Both the position numbers and the translations under genes were made by a program. The notes beneath the pieces were generated by a model. That model searched no databases. It worked only from the letters and a program-made list of their open reading frames with translations, and was not told where the DNA came from. A stretch of DNA of 64,000 bases from Oscillospiraceae bacterium (GTDB lineage: Bacteria; Bacillota; Clostridia; Oscillospirales; Acutalibacteraceae): assembly GCA_029219165.1 (NCBI GenBank), contig JAQXSW010000028.1, positions 35,811-99,810 on the forward strand, written 5' to 3'. This document shows positions 44,936-52,841 of this stretch, in pieces (the first letter of the stretch is position 1; each line of letters starts with the position of its first letter).

Positions 44936-46008
44936 GATAATGTCTTCCTTTGCCTATAAAGAAGTATTGCATAGAATGGTGCGCCAATAAGACCGGTCAA
45001 AATACTAATAGGCATTTCCGCAACACCTATTGTTCTTGTAAGTGTATCCACAAGTAACATAAATACTCCACCCATAAGTCCGGCGGTTGGAATAAGTTTT
45101 GCATTATTTGGTCCAACAATCATTCTTGCAAAATGTGGAATTACAAGTCCAATCCAACCTATGGTTCCTGAAATACAAACTGAACTTGCGGTCATAAGTG
45201 TTGCGCATGCAATTGCTATATTCCTGATAACTGACACATTTGCACCAAGTGACTTTGCTTCAGACTCTCCCATTGAAAGAATATCTATCCACCATGACAT
45301 GAGCATAAGTATGATTGCCGGAATAAGCATTACGAAAAATACACTCTTAATTTCATCCATTGTGACAAATGAGAAGCTACCCATTGTCCAATATGTAATT
45401 GCAGCAAGCTGAGTTTCCGGGTCCGCCACATATTTTATGAAACCTAAAATTGAACTCATTGCACCACCAACTATTACGCCCGATAAAACAAGCATGATAT
45501 TTGAGTTGCTTTTCATAATTGCCGGAATGCTAACGGTTAATGTAACAGCCAAAATTCCCCCAACAAACGCAAATGCCGAAAGATAAACACCGGAAAGACC
45601 TAAAAGAATTGCAAGTGCGGCACCAATACAAGCACCATTTGAAACGCCTAAAAAGTCCGGTGAAACAAGAGGGTTCTTAAAGAGTCCCTGGTATGTAACG
45701 CCACTCATTGCAAGCATTATTCCGCAAAGTATACTTGCAACAATTCTTGGCACTCTTAAAAACAGAATTACATTTCTGGTCATTGCGGTGAAATTACCGA
45801 CTTTTCCTGTTAATTCACAGAATATAACCTCAAGACTTTCACTAGGCGACACCGAGTATTTTCCAACACAAAGAGCAAGCAATGCACAAAGGAGTAAAAC
45901 TACCAGCAAGAATAGATCAAACCCTATTGCATAGAAGTTGCTCTTTGCCGTATTCTTTTTGCTCTTAGAAGCTATATCCAATTTCATCACCTGTGAATGT
46001 TTTTCCAT
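44932..46008 (-). CDS. FecCD/BtuC family permease, first importer
   Basis: 358 residues by the longer start at 46008. ATG 45987 (MKLDIASKSKK) is also possible, and neither has a strong ribosome binding site. Membrane helices and family motifs: VPRIVASILCGIMLAMSGVTYQGLF, SPDFLGVSNGACIGAALAI, SMGESEAKSLGANVSVIRN and SGTIGWIGLVIPHFARMIVGPN. It overlaps the end of the binding-protein gene by up to 44 nt. Confidence 0.92.
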   Translation of the reverse strand: MEKHSQVMKLDIASKSKKNTAKSNFYAIGFDLFLLVVLLLCALLALCVGKYSVSPSESLEVIFCELTGKVGNFTAMTRNVILFLRVPRIVASILCGIMLAMSGVTYQGLFKNPLVSPDFLGVSNGACIGAALAILLGLSGVYLSAFAFVGGILAVTLTVSIPAIMKSNSNIMLVLSGVIVGGAMSSILGFIKYVADPETQLAAITYWTMGSFSFVTMDEIKSVFFVMLIPAIILMLMSWWIDILSMGESEAKSLGANVSVIRNIAIACATLMTASSVCISGTIGWIGLVIPHFARMIVGPNNAKLIPTAGLMGGVFMLLVDTLTRTIGVAEMPISILTGLIGAPFYAILLYRQRKTLS

Positions 46009-47002
46009 AAAGAAGTGTGTAGTATTCGTCTACCTTCTTTTGCATATCTTCAGAAGAAACAAGTTCCGGGTACATACAGTGCATCATATAGTACATTGCA
46101 AGAATAAATCCGGGACCCGGCATATCCCACGAGTCCATTTTTGCCGGAATTAAGAAAATTTTGTCGTTCTTAATTGCCTTCATATCACTCCAAAGTTCTT
46201 CACTTTTGAGTTTATCAATTTTGTATTCCAAAACATTTGAACTTGTTACAAATAAAAAATCAGGGTTTCTATTAAAAATATCCTCTTCAATGTTTACCCA
46301 CCATCTGTCTTTGGCAATATCATCTACAACGGTTTTTGCTCCAACTCTTTTAAGCATTATTGTCTGAAGCATATCATTTCCTGCAACACGGCCAAGTTCT
46401 GATCCCATGCAAAGCGCAGTGACTTTTTTGTCTTCAGGGATGGTTGCTGCAAGTTTGTCTATATTTTCCATTTCGCCTCTTATATAGGTGATAATTTCAT
46501 TTGCTCTTTCCTCAACGCCAAATACTTTTCCAAGCATTTCATAACAGTAGAGAACCTCTTCCGGATTCTCTGCTTCAATTGCAATTGACGGAATACCAAG
46601 TTTTGAAGCAGCAGCAATTTTATCTTCATCCTGAGCCTTTCCCTTACAAATATAGATTGAAGGGGCAAGCGCAGCTAAAGCTTCAGCATCCAGTTCTGTA
46701 TTTCCTATGTCAGGAGCATTTATTATTACATCATCTACTTTTCTAATGAATGCCTTGTTTTTAAAGTTACAGGCAAGAACTCTGTCTGAAATACCAAGTG
46801 TAACAAAGAAAGGAGTTGCAACTCCGTATGTGGCACCAACTGTATTATTTTTTGTATCCGCAGGAATTTCCACCTTCCTGTCCATCATATCCGTAATTGT
46901 AATTACATCCGTTTTATTTTTTTCTTCAGAAGGCTTTGCTGTGCAAGCCACAAAAGAAAAAGAAATAATAATTGCCAATAAAAGTGAAATCAGTCTTTTC
47001 AT
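45965..47002 (-). CDS. Periplasmic-binding-type lipoprotein, first importer, first gene of the 16-gene run
   Basis: 345 residues from ATG 47002 (GGAGG 5 nt upstream). Signal KRLISLLLAIIISFSFVAC with lipobox. BtuF/FepB-like: ITITDMMDRKVEIP, AALAPSIYICKG, GIPSIAIEAENPEEV, then RNPDFLFVTSSN and PGPGFILAMYYMMHCMYPE. It differs clearly from the second binding protein, so the two importers may have different ligands or affinities. A structured leader with a terminator-like hairpin lies immediately upstream. Confidence 0.93.
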   Translation of the reverse strand: MKRLISLLLAIIISFSFVACTAKPSEEKNKTDVITITDMMDRKVEIPADTKNNTVGATYGVATPFFVTLGISDRVLACNFKNKAFIRKVDDVIINAPDIGNTELDAEALAALAPSIYICKGKAQDEDKIAAASKLGIPSIAIEAENPEEVLYCYEMLGKVFGVEERANEIITYIRGEMENIDKLAATIPEDKKVTALCMGSELGRVAGNDMLQTIMLKRVGAKTVVDDIAKDRWWVNIEEDIFNRNPDFLFVTSSNVLEYKIDKLKSEELWSDMKAIKNDKIFLIPAKMDSWDMPGPGFILAMYYMMHCMYPELVSSEDMQKKVDEYYTLLYGKTFTGDEIGYSF

Positions 47003-47015
47003 TTTCTCCTCCAAA

Positions 47016-47187
47016 ACAAAAAAGGTAGTTCCATGTTATGGAACTACCTTAAAAAACAACAAGAAAGGGTGCAGATAAATTCTGCGCCTTGTTTTAAAAA
47101 GTTTTCTTTCCAAACACGGGAGGCCGGCATTTTCTCTACCGACCCATTGGCCAAAAAAGGCTCGAAAACTACATATAAAAAATAAGA
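47016..47187 (-). promoter_or_regulatory. Structured 5' leader, possible riboswitch of unidentified class
   Basis: Leader of the 16-gene run, read on the minus strand. A 7-bp outer stem AGTTTTC/GAAAACT encloses a long imperfect hairpin: CCAA/TTGG, GGG/CCC, a CCT bulge and TCGGTA/TGCCGG, closing a GAGAAAA loop. After it comes a hairpin AACAAG..GCAGA/TCTGC..CTTGTT followed by G and six T's, then a perfect 13-bp stem with six T's right before the ribosome binding site. This is the layout of a transcription-attenuation riboswitch. I cannot assign the class by eye. The molybdenum-cofactor class (RF01055) is my first guess because of the genes downstream. Confidence 0.55.
47022..47050 (-). terminator. 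Perfect terminator-like hairpin just upstream of the first binding-protein gene
   Basis: 13-bp perfect stem AAGGTAGTTCCAT / ATGGAACTACCTT, 3-nt loop, followed by TTTTTTG on the minus strand, 20 nt before the ATG. As it lies inside the leader it is probably conditional. Confidence 0.8.
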
Positions 47188-47222
47188 CAACTCATTATAC
47201 CTTAATAAGTTGTCTTATTCAA
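47181..47222 (-). promoter_or_regulatory. Promoter inside a 12-bp inverted repeat
   Basis: Minus strand: -35 TTGAAT (47222-47217), 17-nt spacer, -10 TATAAT (47199-47194). AATAAGACAACT and AGTTGTCTTATT flank the -10 as a perfect 12-bp inverted repeat with a 15-nt centre (47181-47219). The right arm also precedes a T-run, so the same DNA may end transcription of the methyltransferase gene as well as act as an operator. Confidence 0.6.
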
Positions 47223-47275
47223 TGCTTTTACCGAATAAACATTGACATTTATTCATCAATATATTCCTGTGCGAA

Positions 47276-48124
47276 TTATACTTTCCAAAGTATCCATGAG
47301 AAGAGTGACTCTGTTGTTTTTTTAATATTCTCACCTTCATATTTAATTCTTAAATATTCAAGTGTTTTCTTAACTTCATCATCTGTTGGGGCTCTGTCTC
47401 TTATTATGTTTTTGACAACACCAAAAGCAAAATCCTCATTTAAGGGATATTCATGTGATATTGTTTCCTTATAGTAGGTCATTTCCGGTGTGTAGCCCAT
47501 GTTCCAAAGAATGTTGAAAAGACAATATGATGAGCTGTTTCCCCATCTGTTTGAAGCCGGAATTCCAAAAACGTCCTCAGATACTGCATTTTTTATTTCA
47601 TCTTTTCTGTAAACGAAACTGTTATTAAGGCAATAACCTTTACAGAGTGAATTCACTCTTTTCACAGAGTCAAGTCCATCCATTGCCGGAGTAAGAGAAG
47701 TGAAAACCAGATCAAACTTTTTGTCCCCAAAAATCTCTTGTAAATCCTCATTTTTGAAGTCAAGAAGAAGATATTCAATATTGGAATTTCCATCTTCATC
47801 CATTTTTTCTTTGCATTTTTCCAGCATTACAGAAGAAATATCTGTGCAAAGAACAGAGTCGGCCACTTTTGCAAAAGCACTGGCAAATCCTCCTGTTCCA
47901 CACCCAATATCAATAACACTAGAGGTACAGTTTAAAACACATTTTTCATATAAATAAGAAGTAAGTTCGGCATAGTGTTTCTCTTTTATAATTCGCACGT
48001 CATCCGGATCTTTTTTCAAATTTCCGGCAATTCTATCCCAAGTCTCTTTTGTATGTTTCATACCGTCTTTCGGATTTGATTCCTGCCATAATCTATCAAA
48101 ATATAAAATGTCTCTATTTTCCAT
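47276..48124 (-). CDS. Class I SAM-dependent methyltransferase
   Basis: 282 residues. Motif I is SSVIDIGCGTGGFASAFA near residue 70, followed by CTDISSVMLEKCKEKM and FDLVFTSLTPAMDG as the later strands of the Rossmann fold. The C-terminus (DFAFGVVKNIIRDRAPTDDEV) is typical of small-molecule methyltransferases. Methyltransferases of this kind are often found beside metal or cofactor ABC importers in Clostridia. Here the promoter and leader of the 16-gene run intervene, so it is probably a separate unit with a possibly related role. Confidence 0.85.
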   Translation of the reverse strand: MENRDILYFDRLWQESNPKDGMKHTKETWDRIAGNLKKDPDDVRIIKEKHYAELTSYLYEKCVLNCTSSVIDIGCGTGGFASAFAKVADSVLCTDISSVMLEKCKEKMDEDGNSNIEYLLLDFKNEDLQEIFGDKKFDLVFTSLTPAMDGLDSVKRVNSLCKGYCLNNSFVYRKDEIKNAVSEDVFGIPASNRWGNSSSYCLFNILWNMGYTPEMTYYKETISHEYPLNEDFAFGVVKNIIRDRAPTDDEVKKTLEYLRIKYEGENIKKTTESLFSWILWKV

Positions 48125-48136
48125 TTTTTCTCCTAA

Positions 48137-48173
48137 AAAAAGAGAGATAGGCGCAGGGCACCTATCTCTTTTT
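48137..48173 (-). terminator. Terminator after the small P-loop gene
   Basis: Stem AGAGATAGG / CCTATCTCT extended by weaker pairs, followed by CTTTTTTT on the minus strand, between the small P-loop gene and the methyltransferase gene. Confidence 0.8.
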
Positions 48174-48183
48174 AAGTTATAAC

Positions 48184-48600
48184 TTAGATTTTTTCACATG
48201 TTAAGAAGATTTCCTTTGGAAGTTCTTCTTCGTCTGCTGAAAGTGTGAAAACAAATTTTGTGTCAGTAGCCTTACCAAGAAGGTTAATCTTTTCAAGGAA
48301 GTCTACAAGTTCTGTGCCGGCAGGTCCACCAATTTTAAGTGTTCCGTCAGCAAGGATGTCAGTAATGTCACTGTCTCCGGCGCACATACCGGCAAGGAAG
48401 CCATAGTATGATTCATAACCGTTAATTCCAAACTCTTCAGCTGAAACAAGTCTTGCTTTATTATTAACATCATATGTAAGTTTGTTACCCTTTTCTACGC
48501 AGATAACGTGTCCATTTGATGCTTCAAGAGCTTTATTTACCTCGTCAATGAGGTGCTTTGTTTTTCCTGTGCCTTTGCGGCCAATGATGAGAGATACCAT
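48184..48600 (-). CDS. Small P-loop protein (PilT-like annotation in relatives)
   Basis: 138 residues with a Walker A motif at the N-terminus, MVSLIIGRKGTGKTKHLID, but no clear Walker B or second domain, and no signal peptide. Proteins of this size with GxxGxGKT are often labelled twitching motility protein in Clostridia genomes. That label rests on the P-loop only, and I see no pilus genes. It lies between pgi and the methyltransferase gene, 48 nt after pgi. Confidence 0.75.
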   Translation of the reverse strand: MVSLIIGRKGTGKTKHLIDEVNKALEASNGHVICVEKGNKLTYDVNNKARLVSAEEFGINGYESYYGFLAGMCAGDSDITDILADGTLKIGGPAGTELVDFLEKINLLGKATDTKFVFTLSADEEELPKEIFLTCEKI

Positions 48601-48648
48601 AAGTATTTCCTCCTGTGAATAATGTATTTTGCCTGCAAGATTTTGCAG

Positions 48649-49989
48649 TTAAATTCCAAGACGTTTTTCGAGTGCTTGGCGCTCGTCCTCATAGCCCGGT
48701 TTTCCAAGAAGTGCAAACATGTTGCGCTTATAGCTTTCAACACCGGGTTGATTAAATGGGTTTACACCCAAAATGTAACCAGAGATGGCACATGCCTTTT
48801 CAAAGAAGTAAACCATGTAACCGAGTTCATACTCGTTCATGCATTCTGACTCAAGTACAATATTTGGAACTCCGCCATCATTGTGCGCAAGCACGGTGCC
48901 TTCAAAAGCCTTTCTGTTTACGAAAGACATTCCTTTTCCTGCAAGGAAGTTTAGGCCGTCTGTATTTGCTTCGTCCACACCAATAATGTACTCAGAAACA
49001 GGTTTGTTAAATGTAACTACTGTTTCAAAGAGAAGGCGCTGACCATCTTGAATATACTGTCCAAGTGAGTGAAGATCCGTAGAGAAGATTGCGGATGCAG
49101 GGAAAATACCCTTACCATCCTTTCCTTCACTTTCACCGTAAAGTTGTTTGAACCATTCGTTCATCATTGCAAATGAAGGCTCATAACTTACAAGCATTTC
49201 AACTGTCTTACCTTTTTCTGCGAGTGCATTTCTAATGGCTGCATATTTGTAGCAGTCATTCTTTGAAATGTCTGGGTCCATAAATGCTTTTCTTGCATCC
49301 TGTGCACCCTTCATAAGACCATCAATGTCTATTCCAGCAACTGCAATTGGAAGAAGTCCAACAGCAGTGAGAACCGAATAACGTCCGCCAACTTCATCAG
49401 GTACTACGAATGTTTCATAACCTTCTGAGTCAGCAAGAGCTTTAAGAGTTCCGCGTGCTTTATCTGTTGTAACAAATATGCGCTCCGCCGCACCCTCTTT
49501 GCCATACCTTTCAATAAGCATTTCTCTGAATACTCTGAAAGAGATGGCAGGCTCCGTAGTTGTACCGGACTTTGAAATTACGTTTACTGCAAAATCCTTA
49601 CCGTCAACAAGTGCCTTAATTTCATTTAAAGAAGTACCACTAATGCTGTTTCCGGAGAAAAGAATTTGTGGTGTATCCTTTGCAAGAAGGTTGTAGTTCT
49701 GCGATTTACAAAACTCAATAGCTGCACGTGCTCCAAGATATGAACCACCAATTCCTATTACAATCAGAACTTGTGAGTTCTTTTGAATTTTCTTTGCAGC
49801 TTCTTTTATTCTTGCAAATTCCTCTTTATCATAGTTTTCCGGAAGGTCAAGCCAGCCTGTAAATTCAGCGCCCGGGCCCTTTCCGGTGTGAAGAAGCTCA
49901 TGAGCCTCATTCACCTTGTCTTGAAAGCTTAATACCTCTTCTTCAGTTACAAAACCTTCAAGATATTTTGCATTTAACTTAAGAGACAA
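48649..49989 (-). CDS. pgi: Glucose-6-phosphate isomerase
   Basis: Interconverts glucose 6-phosphate and fructose 6-phosphate. 446 residues, the shorter bacterial form. Motifs include [36 protein letters not shown] (phosphate loop) and the active-site [17 protein letters not shown]. The C-terminal [21 protein letters not shown] is conserved. Promoter at 50035-50063. Confidence 0.97.
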   Translation of the reverse strand: MSLKLNAKYLEGFVTEEEVLSFQDKVNEAHELLHTGKGPGAEFTGWLDLPENYDKEEFARIKEAAKKIQKNSQVLIVIGIGGSYLGARAAIEFCKSQNYNLLAKDTPQILFSGNSISGTSLNEIKALVDGKDFAVNVISKSGTTTEPAISFRVFREMLIERYGKEGAAERIFVTTDKARGTLKALADSEGYETFVVPDEVGGRYSVLTAVGLLPIAVAGIDIDGLMKGAQDARKAFMDPDISKNDCYKYAAIRNALAEKGKTVEMLVSYEPSFAMMNEWFKQLYGESEGKDGKGIFPASAIFSTDLHSLGQYIQDGQRLLFETVVTFNKPVSEYIIGVDEANTDGLNFLAGKGMSFVNRKAFEGTVLAHNDGGVPNIVLESECMNEYELGYMVYFFEKACAISGYILGVNPFNQPGVESYKRNMFALLGKPGYEDERQALEKRLGI

Positions 49990-50034
49990 TTTGAAAGACT
50001 CCTTTTGCCAATTCTAGCATCTAGATTTATGTTT

Positions 50035-50063
50035 ATTTTAACCTATACAACCAATATTTTCAA
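50035..50063 (-). promoter_or_regulatory. Promoter of pgi
   Basis: TTGAAA, a 17-nt spacer and TAAAAT on the minus strand, about 45 nt upstream of the pgi start. Confidence 0.65.
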
Positions 50064-50123
50064 GTTGTATAACTATGTTTATGTGAATTTTTAATATTTT
50101 TTTACTTGCAGAATCCTATTTAT

Positions 50124-50152
50124 TTGACTTTATATATTTTTTTAATTATACT
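50124..50152 (+). promoter_or_regulatory. Promoter of glnN
   Basis: TTGACT, a 17-nt spacer and TATACT, ending 31 nt upstream of the ATG. The rest of the 194-nt divergent gap is AT-rich, with nothing else recognised. Confidence 0.75.
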
Positions 50153-50183
50153 TTTTTGAAAGTCCAAAAGGAGGGCGAATTTT

Positions 50184-52295
50184 ATGAGTACTTTAAATGT
50201 TCCGGAGATCTTTGGCAGTCTCGTGTTCAATAATGATGTTATGCACGAAAGACTTCCCAAAGAAACATATGAAGCTCTTCATGAATGTATTGACCAAAAT
50301 AAACCTTTAACAATGGATATTGCACAGGGCGTTGCATCCGCCATGAAAACATGGGCTGTAGAAAAAGGTGCAACTCACTTTACTCACTGGTTCCAGCCAA
50401 TGACCGGTATTACTGCTGAAAAGCATGACAGCTTCATTGTACCTGTTGGTGATGGAAAGGTAATAATGGATTTTTCAGGCAAAGAACTAATTCGTTCAGA
50501 ACCTGACGCATCCTCTTTCCCATCAGGAGGACTCAGAGCAACCTTTGAAGCTCGTGGTTATACAGCTTGGGACCCTACATCTTTTGCCTTTATAAAAGAT
50601 AAGACACTTTGCATCCCTTCAATATTCTGTTCCTACGGCGGACAGGTGCTAGACAAAAAGACACCTCTTCTCCGTTCATTACAAGCACTTAACAAACAGG
50701 CAATGAGAGTAATCAATGCTCTTGGAAATCCAACAGGCGCAAGCCATGTTTCGGCAACAGTTGGAGGCGAGCAGGAGTACTTCCTCATTGACAGGGACAT
50801 ATACAACCAGAGGGAAGATTTAAAGCTCACCGGTCGTACACTCTTTGGTGCAAAGCCACCAAAGGGCCAGGAAATGGAAGACCATTACTTTGGCACAATC
50901 AAGCCAAGAGTTAAGGCCTTCATGGACGACCTGGACATTGAGCTTTGGAAGCTCGGTATTTATGCAAAGACAGAGCACAATGAGGTTGCTCCTGCTCAAC
51001 ATGAGCTTGCGCCTATCTTTTCAGATACAAATACAGCAACTGATCAAAATCAGCTCACAATGGAAATCATGAAGACAGTTGCAATTAAGCACAACCTTGC
51101 ATGTCTTATTCATGAGAAGCCGTTTGCAGGCGTAAACGGAAGCGGTAAGCACAACAACTGGTCTGTCACAACAAACACAGGTGTCAACCTGTTTGACCCT
51201 GGCAAGACACCTGCTGAGAACACAACATTCCTTGTGTTCCTTGCAGCTGTTGTAAAGGGTGTTGACGAATACCAGGATCTTCTCCGCGTTTCCGTTGCAA
51301 GTCCCGGAAACGACCACCGTCTTGGTGGCGACGAAGCTCCTCCTGCCATTGTTTCAATGTACCTTGGAGACGAGCTTGGAGCCGTAGTAGACGCCATTGA
51401 GCATGATGAAAACTTTGAACCAATGGAAAAGACAGTAATGAAGTCAGGCGTAAAAGTAATTCCTCGTTTTGACAAGGACACCTCAGACAGAAACCGTACT
51501 TCTCCTTTTGCATTCACAGGTAACAAGTTTGAATTCAGAATGCTTGGTTCGTCTGCATCGCTCTCCTCTCCCAACATTGTTCTCAACACAATGCTTGCCG
51601 AGGAACTTTCACAGATTGCAACCATTTTAGAAACTGCTCACAACACAGAAGAAGCAGAAATCGTGGCTCAGCAGCTTGTGTCCGACTACCTTAAGGACCA
51701 TGGCAGAATTATCTTCAACGGAAACAACTATTCTGCAGAATGGGTAGAAGAGGCCAAACGTCGCGGTCTTCTAAATCTTAAGACAAGTGCAGATGCAATT
51801 CCTGCATATTTAGATGAGAAAAATATTGCTCTCTTTGAGAAGCATAAAATCTACTCCAGAGAAGAGCTTGAATCACGCTATGAAATTACTCTTGAAAACT
51901 ACTGCAAGGTACTTCATATTGAAGCCCTCACCATGATTGAAATGGTTAAAAAAGATATTTATCCTGCGGTGTGTGAGTACATGGGAATGCTTGCAAAGAC
52001 CATAAATGAAAAGAAAAATGTTTGTGAATGTCTTAAGTGTGAATCAGAGAAAGACCTTCTTATGAAACTTTCAAAGAACGCCGATGACCTCTACAACAAG
52101 ACAAAAGTCTTGGAAGACCAACTCAGTAAGGCTGAACACGAGTTTGACATTCAGGCACAGGCAAACTATTACAGGGACGTTATTTCCGCTTCAATGGCAA
52201 GCCTCAGAGAGTCAGCAGACATACTTGAAACAATTACTGCTGCTGACTTTTGGCCATTCCCTACATATACAGACATTTTAAACAGTGTGGTATAA
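50184..52295 (+). CDS. glnN: Glutamine synthetase type III
   Basis: ATP-dependent condensation of glutamate and ammonia. 703 residues, the length of type III enzymes, typical of Bacteroides, cyanobacteria and Clostridia. Recognisable parts: GATHFTHWFQPMTG in the N-terminal GSIII domain, VGGEQEYFLID with the metal-binding Glu residues, HNEVAPAQHELAPIF, and GVNGSGKHNNWSV, where the catalytic His lies. A strong AAAGGAGGG site precedes the ATG. Monocistronic, with a promoter and a terminator. Confidence 0.97.
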   Translation: MSTLNVPEIFGSLVFNNDVMHERLPKETYEALHECIDQNKPLTMDIAQGVASAMKTWAVEKGATHFTHWFQPMTGITAEKHDSFIVPVGDGKVIMDFSGKELIRSEPDASSFPSGGLRATFEARGYTAWDPTSFAFIKDKTLCIPSIFCSYGGQVLDKKTPLLRSLQALNKQAMRVINALGNPTGASHVSATVGGEQEYFLIDRDIYNQREDLKLTGRTLFGAKPPKGQEMEDHYFGTIKPRVKAFMDDLDIELWKLGIYAKTEHNEVAPAQHELAPIFSDTNTATDQNQLTMEIMKTVAIKHNLACLIHEKPFAGVNGSGKHNNWSVTTNTGVNLFDPGKTPAENTTFLVFLAAVVKGVDEYQDLLRVSVASPGNDHRLGGDEAPPAIVSMYLGDELGAVVDAIEHDENFEPMEKTVMKSGVKVIPRFDKDTSDRNRTSPFAFTGNKFEFRMLGSSASLSSPNIVLNTMLAEELSQIATILETAHNTEEAEIVAQQLVSDYLKDHGRIIFNGNNYSAEWVEEAKRRGLLNLKTSADAIPAYLDEKNIALFEKHKIYSREELESRYEITLENYCKVLHIEALTMIEMVKKDIYPAVCEYMGMLAKTINEKKNVCECLKCESEKDLLMKLSKNADDLYNKTKVLEDQLSKAEHEFDIQAQANYYRDVISASMASLRESADILETITAADFWPFPTYTDILNSVV

Positions 52296-52320
52296 AATTA
52301 AACGTGTGGTATAAAACAAA

Positions 52321-52348
52321 AAGGCAGATGGATTAAACCATCTGCCTT
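52321..52348. terminator. Bidirectional terminator after glnN
   Basis: 11-bp stem AAGGCAGATGG / CCATCTGCCTT with a 6-nt loop, T-rich on the plus strand and A-rich before it, serving glnN and the convergent secreted-protein gene. Just upstream the phrase GTGTGGTATAAAA is duplicated. Confidence 0.88.
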
Positions 52349-52365
52349 TTACTTTTTAGTAAGAT

Positions 52366-52827
52366 TTAAGCTTTTTGCTTTTTCTTATATATTACTGCGC
52401 CAGAAAGCGCAACAACTGCAATACCAAGAATGGCAAATCCAAAAATAGGAGCTGCTTCATTTGTATATTGCTCGTCTGTATCTGCAAGGGTTTCAGTTGA
52501 AACTGTTACCTCTGCTGTGGCAAATTCACCACCCTCATAGTCTGCAACTTTTACAACATATTTTCCCGCCTGTACATCAATTTTAGTAATGAATGTATTG
52601 TCAGCTGCTACGTCTGTTGTAACCATTGTTACAAGATCTTTACCTGTTTCGTCATATACTGCAACAGCTACAGCAAGAGTTCCTGATTCTGCTTTACCGG
52701 AAACTGAAAGACCACCTTGGCCGTCTGTTTCAAGCGATACAATATTCTTTGCGCTTGCACTAAGTGGAAATATCATTACAAAGGCAAGAGCCAGTACTAA
52801 AGCTAGCATTCCACTATATTTTTTCAT
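52366..52827 (-). CDS. Small secreted, membrane-anchored protein
   Basis: 153 residues. Sec signal peptide (MKKYSGMLALVLALAFVMIFPLSASA), a short beta-rich domain (VSLETDGQGGLSVSGKAESGTLAVAVAVYDETGKD), and a C-terminal membrane helix (FGFAILGIAVVALSGAVIY) with a basic KKKQKA tail. This is the layout of a wall or membrane anchor, but no LPXTG-type sortase motif is present. The gene follows the 519-residue secreted protein after 14 nt, so the two are probably partners. Function unknown. Confidence 0.8.
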   Translation of the reverse strand: MKKYSGMLALVLALAFVMIFPLSASAKNIVSLETDGQGGLSVSGKAESGTLAVAVAVYDETGKDLVTMVTTDVAADNTFITKIDVQAGKYVVKVADYEGGEFATAEVTVSTETLADTDEQYTNEAAPIFGFAILGIAVVALSGAVIYKKKQKA

Positions 52828-52841
52828 AGTCTCTTCACCTC

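Noticed and set aside
41160..47002. Ordinary Fe-siderophore importer only
   Set aside because: The family cannot distinguish siderophore, heme, corrinoid and oxyanion import, and the cluster's XdhC and module lipoproteins argue for caution. I leave the substrate open.
47016..47187. Cobalamin, TPP or FMN riboswitch
   Set aside because: None of their conserved cores (for example the B12-box or CTGAGA of TPP) is present.
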